Assembly: GCA_934131695.1 (NCBI GenBank)
Contig: CAKOZV010000004.1
Location: forward strand, 1 to 64,000
Reading direction: 5' to 3'
DNA: 64,000 nt
Source: an uncultured Bacilli bacterium
GTDB taxonomy: Bacteria; Bacillota_I; Bacilli_A; RF39; UBA660
The notes below the pieces were generated by a model. The model made no database searches. It worked only from the letters and a program-made list of their open reading frames with translations, and was not told the DNA's origin. Every line of letters starts with the position of its first letter. Positions within the stretch are counted from its first letter, which is position 1. Below, one piece after another: positions 6,548-16,700 of this stretch. The position numbers and the translations under genes are program-made.

Positions 6548-8659
6548 GTGTTCAACATCAATACTGTCAACATAGCAATCAACTATATCACCAACAGAGA
6601 ACTTTTCTGATGGATGACGTAAGTATTCATTACAAAGTTTAGAAATATGAGCAAGGCCATCATTCTTTAAACCAATATCAATAAACAGTCCAAAATCGAC
6701 AACATTACGCACCGTTCCTTGTAGCTTGTCACCTTTTTTTAAATCTTCAATATGCAAAATATCACTTCTTAAAACAGGTTGTGGATACTTATCTCTTAAG
6801 TCTCTTTCTGGTTGTTTTAAACTAGAAATTATATCATCAAGAGTGTATTTATCAATATCAAGTTTTTTTATTATCTCATCCTCATTTATTTTATCTAGAG
6901 AATTAATTAATTTTTCACTACCTAAATCATTTAAAGAAAGATTCAAATGATTGAGTAATTTTTCCACTTTTTTATAACTTTCTGGATGGACACTTGTTTT
7001 ATCAAGAGGATTATCACCATCTACTATTCTTAAAAATCCAATAGACTGTTCATATACCTTTGGAGTCATCCCTTTAACCTTTAATAGCTCCTCCCGAGAT
7101 TTAAACTTTCCTTTTTTATCTCTTGTATCAAGTAATTCTTTAATAACCTTTTTATTTAGTCCTGATACGTAAGAAAGTAAACTACTACTTGCTGTATTAA
7201 TATTAACTCCTACTCCATTAACAGTTTTTAATACAACAAATCCTAATGATTCATCAAGTTTTTTCTCGGGTACATCATGTTGATATAATCCTACCCCAAT
7301 ACTTTTAGGATCAATCTTAACAAGTTCTGCTAAAGCATCTTGAATTCTTCTACCAATAGAAATAGCACTTCTTTTTTCTACCGTTAAAGATGGAAATTCA
7401 CTAATGGCTAGAGGACTAGCTGAATAAACTGATGCTCCTGCTTCACTTACTATTACATACTCTACTTTTCTTTTGGCATCTTTAATAGTATCTGCGATAA
7501 AAGCTTCACTTTCTCTGGATGCTGTTCCATTACCAATAGCAATTATATCAATATCATATTTATCAATTAGTTCTAGTATCTTCTTTTTACTACCTTCTAT
7601 ATCATTATGTGGTTCAGTCGGATAAATAACTGCTATTTCAAGTGGCTTTCCTGTCTTATCAAGTACGGCTAATTTACATCCTGTTCTAAAAGCTGGATCA
7701 TAACCTAAAACTACTTTATCTTTTAATGGTGGCGTAAGCAAAAGATGTTCTACATTAGATGAAAAGTTTTCAATGGCTCTATCTTCACCTTTTTCTTTTA
7801 AATCTGCTCTTATCTCTCTTTCTACACTAGGAAGAATTAATCTTTTTAGACTATCTTTAATAGCAGATTTTACTAAAGGATTAACAAAGGATTCCCTCTT
7901 AATTATTTTCTTCTCTAAAAATTCTATAATTTTTTCTTCATCATAATCAAGCTTAACAGTTAAAACGCCTTCTTTTTCTCCTCTATTAATTGCTAAAATT
8001 CGATGTGGTTTTAACCCTTTTAATGGTTCAGAGAAATCATAATAGATAGTATAAGTTGCATTTTCATCTATACTATTTTTCTTTTTCTTACTAGTAAGTG
8101 AAGCATTTTTATATAGAAAACTTCTAATCCACTTACGATAATAAGCATTATCACTTATCCATTCAGCAATTATATAACTAGCTCCTGTTAAGGCTTCATC
8201 TGTATTTTTTACCTTATCATTAACAAACTTACTAGCTAAACTATCAAGACTACCAGTCTCTTTAAAAGCCATAATCATCTTAGCAAGTGGTTCAAGTCCA
8301 AGAGCAATAGCTTCTGTTGCCTTAGTCTTTTTCTTTTCTTTATATGGTCGATATAAATCTTCTACTTCTACTAATTTCTGACAAGCTAAAATTTCATTCT
8401 TTAACTCTTCTGTTAACATCTTTTTCTCATCTATTAATCTAATAACATCTTCTTTTCTCTTTAATAGATTCTCTTGATAAACATATACTTCTTCTATTTT
8501 TCTAATTACTTCTTCATCTAAAGCACCGGTTGCTTCTTTTCGATATCTTGCAATAAAAGGAATAGTATTTCCTTCACCTAGTAAAGTTAAAACTGTTTGT
8601 ACTTGTTTTTCACTAATGTTTAAGTCTTTACTCATTTCTTTAATAATCATTTCATTCAT
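6515..8659 (-). CDS. tex: Tex/YhgF family RNA-binding transcription accessory protein
   Basis: A 714-residue protein of normal Tex length. In order: N-terminal helical Tex domain (1-190), a middle region, a YqgF/RNase H-like domain around VVLGYDPAFRTGCKLAVLD (about 315-430), helix-hairpin-helix motifs (GVGVNINTAS and KVKGMTPKVYEQSIGFLRI, about 480-560) and a C-terminal S1 RNA-binding domain (about 640-710). Tex proteins bind nucleic acid and act with transcription and RNA turnover, or in ribosome rescue in some species. The start follows GGAAGGGAAT. The gene lies downstream of the Rpn genes on the same strand and converges with paralogue 4. Its last 97 codons have been duplicated at 4502-4793. 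Confidence 0.92.
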   Translation of the reverse strand: MNEMIIKEMSKDLNISEKQVQTVLTLLGEGNTIPFIARYRKEATGALDEEVIRKIEEVYVYQENLLKRKEDVIRLIDEKKMLTEELKNEILACQKLVEVEDLYRPYKEKKKTKATEAIALGLEPLAKMIMAFKETGSLDSLASKFVNDKVKNTDEALTGASYIIAEWISDNAYYRKWIRSFLYKNASLTSKKKKNSIDENATYTIYYDFSEPLKGLKPHRILAINRGEKEGVLTVKLDYDEEKIIEFLEKKIIKRESFVNPLVKSAIKDSLKRLILPSVEREIRADLKEKGEDRAIENFSSNVEHLLLTPPLKDKVVLGYDPAFRTGCKLAVLDKTGKPLEIAVIYPTEPHNDIEGSKKKILELIDKYDIDIIAIGNGTASRESEAFIADTIKDAKRKVEYVIVSEAGASVYSASPLAISEFPSLTVEKRSAISIGRRIQDALAELVKIDPKSIGVGLYQHDVPEKKLDESLGFVVLKTVNGVGVNINTASSSLLSYVSGLNKKVIKELLDTRDKKGKFKSREELLKVKGMTPKVYEQSIGFLRIVDGDNPLDKTSVHPESYKKVEKLLNHLNLSLNDLGSEKLINSLDKINEDEIIKKLDIDKYTLDDIISSLKQPERDLRDKYPQPVLRSDILHIEDLKKGDKLQGTVRNVVDFGLFIDIGLKNDGLAHISKLCNEYLRHPSEKFSVGDIVDCYVDSIDVEHKKVGLSLIEV

Positions 8660-8733
8660 CTTGTATTCCCTTCCTTACTAGTTAATTATAATATCTAAAA
8701 TACTTACTTTTCAAGGAATTTCAAAAGAAAAGC

Positions 8734-8970
8734 TTATAATAAATTTATCTCTTTTAACGATAAACCAGTATGTTTACTTATTTCTTCTTTTGATAGATTT
8801 GTACTTAATAAGCTTCTAGCTATTTCTATTTGTTTTTCTCTCTCACCAGCAATTTTACCCTTATCAATACCTTCTAAGTAAGCAGTCTCTCTTGTCATTT
8901 CATTTACTTTCTCTGCATCATAATAAGCATTAAATTTATCATCTTTTCTTAGTCTATCTAACTCATCCAT
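8734..8970 (-). CDS. Free-standing C-terminal domain of an Rpn protein (RpnS-like)
   Basis: A 78-residue ORF starting MDELDRLRKDDKFNAYYDAE. Its first 50 residues match the C-terminal domain of the Rpn gene just upstream with one change (K-G-K-I for K-G-K-L), but the last 28 differ (ARSLLSTNLSKEEIS against AKKLKALSMDDNDIS). It has its own ribosome site, AAGGAAGGAATTGTTATT, before the ATG. A reading frame with homology runs upstream to about 9069, so it can be viewed as a truncated second rpn gene without the nuclease domain. In known Rpn systems the separately made C-terminal domain blocks the full nuclease. Here that role is inference; a mere pseudogene is the alternative. Confidence 0.6.
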   Translation of the reverse strand: MDELDRLRKDDKFNAYYDAEKVNEMTRETAYLEGIDKGKIAGEREKQIEIARSLLSTNLSKEEISKHTGLSLKEINLL

Positions 8971-9069
8971 AATAACAATTCCTTCCTTATTACTATTTAC
9001 TATTCTTTTAAGACTATTATTATCTTTAGCAGTTAACATCGATAATAACATTTCATTCTTATTGTCACC
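8971..9069 (-). pseudogene. Remnant of the middle of an rpn gene
   Basis: Codons for GDNKNEMLLSMLTAKDNN and the following residues precede the free-standing Rpn C-terminal ORF and match the intact rpn at about residues 161-193. The nuclease-domain codons that should lie further upstream are gone; the sequence between 9070 and 9100 is unrelated. This shows that the C-terminal copy arose by duplication and truncation. Confidence 0.75.
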
Positions 9070-9100
9070 ATATACTCTAAATTTATAAAATTGTCATCAC

Positions 9101-9349
9101 TTAATTTTTTTTAACTATTTTATCTAATTCTTCTAAAGACAATCCAGTTACATTAGAAATATCATTATCATCCATAGATAAAGCTTTTAACTTTTTAGCT
9201 ATTTCTATTTGTTTTTCTCTCTCACCAGCAAGTTTACCCTTATCAATACCTTCTAAGTAGGCAGTCTCTCTTGTCATTTCATTTACTTTTTCTGCATCAT
9301 AATAAGCATTAAATTTATCATCTTTTCTTAGTCTATCTAACTCATCCAT
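9101..9349 (-). CDS. Internal ORF: small Rpn C-terminal protein (RpnS-like)
   Basis: ATG at 9347-9349, codon 194 of the rpn gene and in the same frame, is preceded by AAGGAAGGAATTGTTATT, a ribosome site as good as those of real gene starts here. It would yield an 82-residue protein starting MDELDRLRKDD. The same start and site are kept in the duplicated copy at 8970. Internal translation of this domain is established for Rpn proteins of enterobacteria, where the small form inhibits the large one; that it happens here is inferred. Confidence 0.55.
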   Translation of the reverse strand: MDELDRLRKDDKFNAYYDAEKVNEMTRETAYLEGIDKGKLAGEREKQIEIAKKLKALSMDDNDISNVTGLSLEELDKIVKKN

Positions 9350-9928
9350 AATAACAATTCCTTCCTTATTACTATTTACTATTCTTTCAAGACTATTATT
9401 ATCTTTAGCAGTTAACATTGATAATAACATCTCGTTCTTATTGTCACCATTATAACAAATGTCCTTATAATTTTCTAGATAGACATCATAGATTTTTACC
9501 CCTTTCTTTACTAAATCATAATTCTTATTTCTAAGTTCATATAGCAATACACCATTACCTTTAGTAAATTTTTCTCTATTTAGATTTATTTGAATCACCT
9601 GTTTAGCATAATAGTTATTTCCTTTTTCATGTCTACTACCAGCTAATCTAAAAGCATAAGTTAGATTTTTAATTGAGTAATACTCTCCTATTTGATTATT
9701 AATTTCAATATTAACTAATATGTCACCATTTTCAAGTAGTAAATCTAGTCTTAAATCTTTAATATTATTACCAGAGTTTAACTCATTGTCTACTAGAATA
9801 TAGTTAGTTAAATCAATATCAATTATATCACTAAACAGTTCTAAATAGATATCTCTAGTTTCTTTCTTTTTCATTAAATATTTCATAGTTGTATCTGCTA
9901 GAATACTAATAAATTTGTTATCGTTCAT
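9101..9928 (-). CDS. Rpn family PD-(D/E)XK nuclease (RpnL-like)
   Basis: A 275-residue recombination-promoting nuclease/transposase-like protein. The N-terminal half carries the nuclease core: RLDLLLENGDILVNIEINNQ-like region (about 86-105) gives the Asp and the Glu-x-Asn/Gln of a PD-(D/E)XK site. The C-terminal domain (194-275) ends in a helical GREREK/GLSLEELDKI pattern typical of the family. Rpn proteins cut DNA and have been shown to act as toxin-antitoxin phage defence in Escherichia coli. The start follows AAAGAAAGG. An internal start with a strong ribosome site (9349) could make the 82-residue C-terminal domain alone. Situated upstream of a truncated second copy and tex. Confidence 0.85.
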   Translation of the reverse strand: MNDNKFISILADTTMKYLMKKKETRDIYLELFSDIIDIDLTNYILVDNELNSGNNIKDLRLDLLLENGDILVNIEINNQIGEYYSIKNLTYAFRLAGSRHEKGNNYYAKQVIQINLNREKFTKGNGVLLYELRNKNYDLVKKGVKIYDVYLENYKDICYNGDNKNEMLLSMLTAKDNNSLERIVNSNKEGIVIMDELDRLRKDDKFNAYYDAEKVNEMTRETAYLEGIDKGKLAGEREKQIEIAKKLKALSMDDNDISNVTGLSLEELDKIVKKN

Positions 9929-10058
9929 TTTTTATTTTTCCTTTCTTTTTTAAGAGTAGGATTACTATAGCAGATACATTTTTTAATTGCAAACAGCCAA
10001 TTTTCAAATTTCCAGCTCACATTTTCGGTGATTTTACATTTTGAATACCTGAAATAAT

Positions 10059-10088
10059 AAAATTCAGGATAGTTTTTACCCTGAATTT
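10059..10088 (-). terminator. Hairpin between the 3D-domain gene and rpn
   Basis: AAATTCAGG (10060-10068) and CCTGAATTT (10080-10088) form a perfect 9-bp inverted repeat 35 bases beyond the stop of the gene at 10123. The following minus-strand bases (TATTATTTC) are only moderately T-rich, so it is a weak terminator or a transcript-end stabiliser. Confidence 0.5.
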
Positions 10089-10122
10089 ACAAAATTAGCA
10101 TCCCCTAAATTTTTTTATCTTT

Positions 10123-10779
10123 TTAATAACCAAGTCTTAATATCTCAAATTGAGCATTTAAACTAGTACCTTTACTTCTAGCCTCACTACTAGTTGCATA
10201 TAAAAGATCAAAAGCAAACTTTTTACCTTCATCTCTTCCAATATCAGGTCCTCTATCAAGTACTATTCCAATAAAAGTACCTTCTCTACTATTTGATACT
10301 CTTACAATTGTCCCAAAAGGATATTTTCTATCTCCTGCTAGAATACGTACTTCATTATACTGACTATCCATATAAGTGATATTATTTTCATCTATTCTAT
10401 AACCTGATGAGGTATGTGTACCAATATCAGAGCCATAACCACTCATTTTTCCAGTAAAGACTTCACCTTGATAATACTTATTAGTAGAAGTGTTAGTAGT
10501 ATTATCACTACTAGCTGGTATAGATTCTTCCTCCTTTGGAGTATTAACTACTACCTTTTTCTCTTCTTGAACTTTTTCTACTTCTTCTTTACTATTATCT
10601 TCTTCTTTATCTTCTACAGTAGGAGTATCTTCTTTTATTTCCTTAGTTATTATACTACTATTAACAAAAGTATCTAGTCTCTTAACAGATATTGATTTAC
10701 TATCTGGTACTACTGTTGTCACTGTTAAAATAGTAGCCATAACTAGACAAGTATCTATAAAAATACATAATTTTTTCAT
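10123..10779 (-). CDS. 3D-domain (double-psi beta-barrel) cell-wall protein
   Basis: A 218-residue exported protein. A short N-terminal hydrophobic segment (4-24) acts as signal or anchor, then a long Glu/Lys/Val-rich linker (about 45-85). The C-terminal 3D domain has SGYGSDIGTHTSSGY, PFGTIVRVSN and LDRGPDIG, with the Asp residues that name the family. Such domains resemble lytic transglycosylases (MltA/RlpA barrel) and modify peptidoglycan. Architecture (anchor, acidic linker, wall enzyme) is like that of the lysozyme-like gene at 3012. AGGTGAT precedes the ATG. It lies downstream of murE on the same strand but with its own 66-base gap. Confidence 0.75.
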   Translation of the reverse strand: MKKLCIFIDTCLVMATILTVTTVVPDSKSISVKRLDTFVNSSIITKEIKEDTPTVEDKEEDNSKEEVEKVQEEKKVVVNTPKEEESIPASSDNTTNTSTNKYYQGEVFTGKMSGYGSDIGTHTSSGYRIDENNITYMDSQYNEVRILAGDRKYPFGTIVRVSNSREGTFIGIVLDRGPDIGRDEGKKFAFDLLYATSSEARSKGTSLNAQFEILRLGY

Positions 10780-10845
10780 TCAATCACCTATTAATATTTT
10801 ACTAGTTAGATAAATAATTGGCAATAGTAATTATTACCATCACCC

Positions 10846-12261
10846 CTAATCACCAAAATAACTCTTTATAACATCATAGTCAGAATATGGAAGATATTCT
10901 TTACCAATAGCCATATAATCATCTCTACCTTTACCAGTAATAAATACTATATCATCTTTTTCTGCCATCGATAAAGCTTTATATATAGCATCTTTTCTAT
11001 CAATAACTCTGTCATAATTAGTTAATTTTGAATCCGATACTAAATCATCAATTATCTGATTAACATCCTCTTCTCTTGGATCATCCATTGTAAAAATAAC
11101 ATAATCAGATTTTTCTAAAACAACATTACCCATACTAGGTCTTTTCTTTCTTTCTCTTCCACCAGCAGAACCAGTAACAGTAATTATTCTATTTTTCTTA
11201 ATTCTATTTAAATATGTAAGTATCTTATCTAAAGCATCTGTCGTATGAGCATAATCTAACATAATCATATATTTGTCAGTAAATGGTAATGTTTCTAACC
11301 TTCCTTCTATCTGTTTTAAAGTTTCTATTCTCTTTAAAACTTCATCAATAGAAATTCCTTCAACAAGGCAAGTTAAAATAGCAGGAGCAAGATTAAATAC
11401 ATTAAACTCACCAAGTAAAGGACTTAAAACAATGTAGTCTTGATTATTATATCTAAAAGTGATTCTCATTTTATTACCTTGTTCTTCATAATTCTTTATA
11501 AAAAGCGTATCACTTTCTTTCATTCCATAAGTTAGAATGGTACCTTTACTATTATGTAAAATTCTTTCATAGTTTACATCCATACTATTAAGAATTGAAT
11601 AGCCATCATCAGCAACTTGTCTAAATAATTGACACTTACATTCTATATAATTATCTAATGTTTTATGAATATTTAAATGGTCTTCCGTAATATTAGTAAG
11701 AATTGCAATATGATATTTTATATCATCAAGTCTATGTCTAAAAAACGCCTCACTTGACGTTTCCATCACAACCGCTTTACACTTATCATTTACAAATTCA
11801 TCTAAATACATGTAAAGTCTATCAACATCTGGAGTAGTATTACGCATTGATAAAGACTTGTTTTTCCACTTACGTCCATTAGTACCAAGATATGCACAAT
11901 CATCTCCTAGTAACTGATAAATAATTTCAGCTACAGTTGTTTTACCATTAGTACCAGTAACACCTATCATTTTCAATTTATTATATGGATAATCATAATA
12001 CTTAGAGCATAGTTCTCTCAAATAACTATTAGTATCAGCTACCCTAATTAAAGGAACAGATTTATCACCTACGTCTTTAGATACTACAACAGCACAAGCA
12101 CCATTTTTAATAGCCTCGTCTATGAAGTCGTGTCTATCAGCCGTAACCCCCATTGTACAGACAAAAATATCTCCTTTTTTGACATCCTTAGAGTTTATTT
12201 TTATACCTCTTACTTCACAATTTGAATCTATATCTTTAAAAAGTTCATTTAATTTTTTCAT
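10846..12261 (-). CDS. murE: UDP-N-acetylmuramoyl-tripeptide synthetase (MurE)
   Basis: A 471-residue cytoplasmic Mur ligase that adds the third amino acid to UDP-MurNAc-L-Ala-D-Glu. ATP loop GVTGTNGKTT (100-109), the central-domain ETSSEAF segment and the C-terminal LDYAHTTDAL and TGSAGGRERKKR segments are present. The specificity motif reads DDPREED, not the DNPR of meso-diaminopimelate enzymes nor the DDPAN of the Staphylococcus lysine enzyme, so the residue added cannot be fixed from sequence. AGGTGATAAA precedes the ATG. It sits 48 bases after a Clp-like ATPase gene on the same strand and may share its transcript. Confidence 0.9.
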   Translation of the reverse strand: MKKLNELFKDIDSNCEVRGIKINSKDVKKGDIFVCTMGVTADRHDFIDEAIKNGACAVVVSKDVGDKSVPLIRVADTNSYLRELCSKYYDYPYNKLKMIGVTGTNGKTTVAEIIYQLLGDDCAYLGTNGRKWKNKSLSMRNTTPDVDRLYMYLDEFVNDKCKAVVMETSSEAFFRHRLDDIKYHIAILTNITEDHLNIHKTLDNYIECKCQLFRQVADDGYSILNSMDVNYERILHNSKGTILTYGMKESDTLFIKNYEEQGNKMRITFRYNNQDYIVLSPLLGEFNVFNLAPAILTCLVEGISIDEVLKRIETLKQIEGRLETLPFTDKYMIMLDYAHTTDALDKILTYLNRIKKNRIITVTGSAGGRERKKRPSMGNVVLEKSDYVIFTMDDPREEDVNQIIDDLVSDSKLTNYDRVIDRKDAIYKALSMAEKDDIVFITGKGRDDYMAIGKEYLPYSDYDVIKSYFGD

Positions 12262-12309
12262 TTTATCACCTACTACTAGTATAGTCGAAACCTAAAAAGA
12301 AATAAACAT

Positions 12310-13758
12310 TTACTTTTTAGGAAATTTAATTACTTTTGTTTTTACTTTTTCTTTTATATTTTCAAGTTTTTTTGCATAGTTTTCTCTAACTCCCTGATAT
12401 AGTGTTTCTTCTTCAAGAATTGCTTCCCTAAAATCAAAAGGTGTTATTATTTTTTTTTCATCTATTACAGCATATGCAAAAGCCCTACCTAAAATATTAA
12501 CAGCAAGAGCAGGATTAGAAATACTGTCTTGATAATTTCTATGTTCCTTACTGGTTAAATCAGTAAGTATCCCAATCATTTCATCAGAGTTCTTCAATTT
12601 TATTTTTAGATATTTTTCATAATTATCTTTCTTTGAAATTAAAATTTCACTCAAAGTTTCTTTATCTGGTTCAGAAACTGTAACAACGTTAAATCTTCTC
12701 CTAAACGCCTTATCATTTAAAATAGTTCTATCATACTCTTCCTTAGTAGTAGCACCAATCATTTTAATTTTGCCATTACTTAAATACGGTTTTAAAAAGT
12801 TAGCTACATCAATATTATCATTATTACAACTTCCCGCTCCCATAAGCATATGAATTTCATCTACAAAAACTATTAAATCATCATTATCTTCTAAAACGGA
12901 AACTAATTTTTCCATTTTTTCTTCTAATTCTCCTCTATATCGTGTACTAGCAACTACCTTAGTTAAATCTAAACTAAAGATTTTTTTATTTTTTAATACT
13001 GCTGGTACCTTATTATTCTTAATTAGATAAGCTAATTTTTCTACAATTGCAGTTTTTCCCACTCCTGCTTCACCAATCAAAATGGCATTACCGGGTGAAA
13101 TTAAACTTGCCTCTAATTTTCTCACTTCTTTATCCCTTGAAATAATATCACTTGTACAAGGAGAAAGATATGTACCAAATTCTAATAATTTGTCAAAATT
13201 ATTTTTATTAGGTAAAAAACTACAGTTAGTACCAATCATATCAGTCATAGAAGGAGCACCAATATAAATAGCAAAATCATCTCTTATTTTCTCAATAGAA
13301 CGACCATTTTCTTTAAACAAAGAATTAATAACATCACTATTTATATAATAATCATACAAGCAGTTGGACATTAAGAGATTAGGTGTAGCATCTGCTAAAG
13401 GAACTGGTTCACTCAAACATTTTAAAAATTTATAACTATCTGAAAATAATGTTCTAAATTCTTCTTTATCAACATCTTCCAATTCTTCCAATGATATTTT
13501 TAAGTAATCAGTTACTAATTTTATAGTAATATCTTTATCTTTAAAAAAACAGGTTATATCATCATTAACAGTTAAACTTGCTAAAAATATAGCAATTGAA
13601 TACTTATCTGTAGTTTGCATATTTTTAGACATAGAATGAGAATAATAAGTTAATTTTTTATCTTTAATTAAATTGTATATACTAAACATTTTATAAATTG
13701 TTTTAATTAGATTTTTATCAGCTTTTTCACAAAATAACTCATATTCTTTATCAAACAT
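12310..13758 (-). CDS. Clp/ClpC-like AAA+ ATPase with a single ATPase domain
   Basis: A 482-residue protein. The region from about 205 to 440 is the D1 domain of ClpA/B/C proteins: Walker A GEAGVGKT (229-236), the segment RYRGELEEKMEKL, Walker B IVFVDEIHML (D300, E301) and arginine-finger region AFRRRFNVV. The second ATPase domain and the ClpP-binding loop are missing, and the first 200 residues do not look like the usual Clp N-domain repeats. It could remodel proteins without degradation, or be a relic of clpC that keeps one ring. It starts 31 bases after ileS ends and precedes murE. Confidence 0.75.
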   Translation of the reverse strand: MFDKEYELFCEKADKNLIKTIYKMFSIYNLIKDKKLTYYSHSMSKNMQTTDKYSIAIFLASLTVNDDITCFFKDKDITIKLVTDYLKISLEELEDVDKEEFRTLFSDSYKFLKCLSEPVPLADATPNLLMSNCLYDYYINSDVINSLFKENGRSIEKIRDDFAIYIGAPSMTDMIGTNCSFLPNKNNFDKLLEFGTYLSPCTSDIISRDKEVRKLEASLISPGNAILIGEAGVGKTAIVEKLAYLIKNNKVPAVLKNKKIFSLDLTKVVASTRYRGELEEKMEKLVSVLEDNDDLIVFVDEIHMLMGAGSCNNDNIDVANFLKPYLSNGKIKMIGATTKEEYDRTILNDKAFRRRFNVVTVSEPDKETLSEILISKKDNYEKYLKIKLKNSDEMIGILTDLTSKEHRNYQDSISNPALAVNILGRAFAYAVIDEKKIITPFDFREAILEEETLYQGVRENYAKKLENIKEKVKTKVIKFPKK

Positions 13759-13789
13759 TAATTTTACCCCCTTACCAAAAGTAGAAAGA

Positions 13790-16700
13790 TTATATTCTTT
13801 CTACTCTTAATCCTACAATTACATCATTTAATTCTGTATTTTTTTCAATATTTTGATCTTCAACTAGAGAATCTGCTAATGTTTCATTTTTAATATATTC
13901 ATCATATAATGCTAACATCTTATCAAACATTTCATCTCCATGATAATATAGGTTAATATGATCAGTTATTACAAAGTCTGCTTCTTTTCTTAAGTTTTGT
14001 ACTTTTCTTACTACTTCTCTAGCAAGTCCTTCTAATATTAAGTCTTCTGTTAATGATGTATCAAGAACAATACTTGTCTTGCCATTACTTGCAGCACAAT
14101 AACCTTTCTTATTCTTAAGAGTTGTTAATATCATATCTTCTGTAACATCAATTTCTTCTCCTAAGAAGTTCATCTTAAAGTATCCAGCCTTTATCTTATT
14201 AACATCATTAATATCTAGCTTACTAACAGCTTCTTGAAAATCTTTCATCTTAGGTCCAAATACCTTACCTACTACTTTAAAGTTTGGCTTAACAATATAA
14301 TCCATATACTCAGTCATATCATCTTTATATACGATTTCTTTAATATTAAGTTCTTCTTTAATAATACTTTCAAAGTCTTCAATAACTGCTTCATCAACAA
14401 GTGGTAAAATCATAAAGTTAAGAGGTTGTCTTACCTTGATAGCAGCATCTTCTCTAGCATTTCTTCCTAGACTACAAATATCTCTTACAAGTTCCATTCT
14501 CTGTTCTAAGTCTTTTGATAATAACTCTTCATCAACTTTAGGAAAGTCTTCTAAATGAACAGATGTCTTGCCTGTTAAATTTTGATAAATCTCTTCTGAA
14601 ATATATGGTGTAACAGGTGCCGTTACTTTAGCTAAAGTTAGTAGTGTTTCATAAGTTGTTAAGTATACTGCTTTTTTATCTTCAGTTAATTCACTAGCCC
14701 AGAATCTTCTTCTATTACTTCTAATATACCAGTTAGAAAAGTCATCATTAATAAAGTCTACTATCTTATGAACAACAATATTAAGATCATACTTTTCATA
14801 ACCTTCAGTTACATCTTTAACCATATGATTAAGTCTAGATAATAACCATCTATCAGTTAAATCACGTTTAGCTACGGGAATATTATATTCTCTAGGATCA
14901 ATTTTATCAGCATTGGCATACATCTCAAAGAATGAGTAAGCATTTTTAAATGTTGATAAATATTTAGAATATACTTCTTTTAATCCATCATCATCAAACT
15001 TTATAGGTGACCAAACTGGTGATACATAAGGTAAATAGAAACGAATTGTATCTGCTCCATACTTTTTCATAGTAGTAAATGGTTCTACAATATTTCCTTT
15101 ACTCTTACTCATCTTTTTACCAAATTTATCTAATAACAAGTCATTTACTAAAACATTTTTATATGGTGCCTTACCAGTTACAAAAGTTGATATTAATAAT
15201 AAGGTATAGAACCATCCTCTTGTTTGATCAATTCCTTCACAGATAAAGTTAGCTGGGAACTGTTCTTCAAATAATTCTTTATTTTCAAATGGATAATGAT
15301 ATTGAGCAAAAGGCATAGAACCAGAATCAAACCAGCAATCAATTACCTCTTTAACTCTTGACATTTCCTTACCACAATCTGGACAAGTAATATGAACATT
15401 ATCAACATATGGTCTATGTAAATCAATAGATTCATCTATTTCTTCAATAGATTTTTCTACTAATTCTTTACGAGAACCAATCATCTCCATATGACCACAA
15501 GAACATCTCCAAAGTGGTAATGGTGTCCCCCAATAACGATTTCTTGAAATTGCCCAATCATTCATATTTAATAACCAGTTACCAAATCTTTTTTCTCCTA
15601 CAAATTTAGGATACCAATTAACACCATTATTATTTTTAACTACTTGATCTTTTAATTTAGTAACTTCCAAATAATATGATGGTTTAGCATAGTATAGAAG
15701 TGGTGTTCCACAACGCCAACAATGTGGATAGTCATGTTTTATTTTTTCTTTCTTAAATAGTTTATCATTTTCTTTTAAGTATTTAATAACATCTATATCT
15801 ACATCAAAAACATTTCTACCTTTCCAAAGTCCAGCCGTATAACATCCATCTTCACCTACTGGATTTAATACTGGTAAATTATATTTCTTACCAACATTAT
15901 AATCATCTTGTCCAAAAGCAGGTGCAATATGAACAATACCAGTTCCAGCATCCATTGTTACATAGTCATCTACAGTTACAAAGAAAGCTTTCTTATCTAC
16001 TTTAAGACTTGGTATTAACTGTTCATATTCCATATATTCTAAGTTCTTACCACTATACTCTTCTAAGACTGTATAGTCATCTCCTAATACTTTGTTAGCT
16101 AAAGCTTTAGCTACAATAAACTTAGTACCACGACTTTCAGCTAAAATATATAATTCTTTAGGATTAACACATAAAGCCACATTACTAATTAAAGTCCAAG
16201 GAGTAGTAGTCCAAACTAGAAAGTAAACATTTTCATCCTTCTTTTTCATTGGAACAATAACTGTATTAGCTGTAACTTCTTTATATCCTTGAGCAACTTC
16301 ATGAGAAGCTAGTCCTGTCCCACATCTAGTACAAAATGGTAATATTTTATGTCCTTCATAGAATAATCCTTCATCAAAGAATTTCTTTAGTATCCACCAC
16401 TCTGTTTCAATATAATTATTATCATAAGTAACATAAGGATGCTCTAAGTCAATAAACTGTCCCATTTCTTTAGTAAGATCAGAGAAAGCTTTTTCATTCT
16501 TCCAAACACTTTCCTTACATTTTTTATTAAACTCTTCTATACCATATTCTTCAATATCTTTTTTAGAGTTAAAACCTAATTCCTTTTCAACTTGTAATTC
16601 TACAGGAAGACCATGAGTATCCCAACCTACTTTTCTTAAGACACGATATCCTTGCATAGTTTTATATTTACAAAATGTATCTTTTAAGAATTTAGCCATC

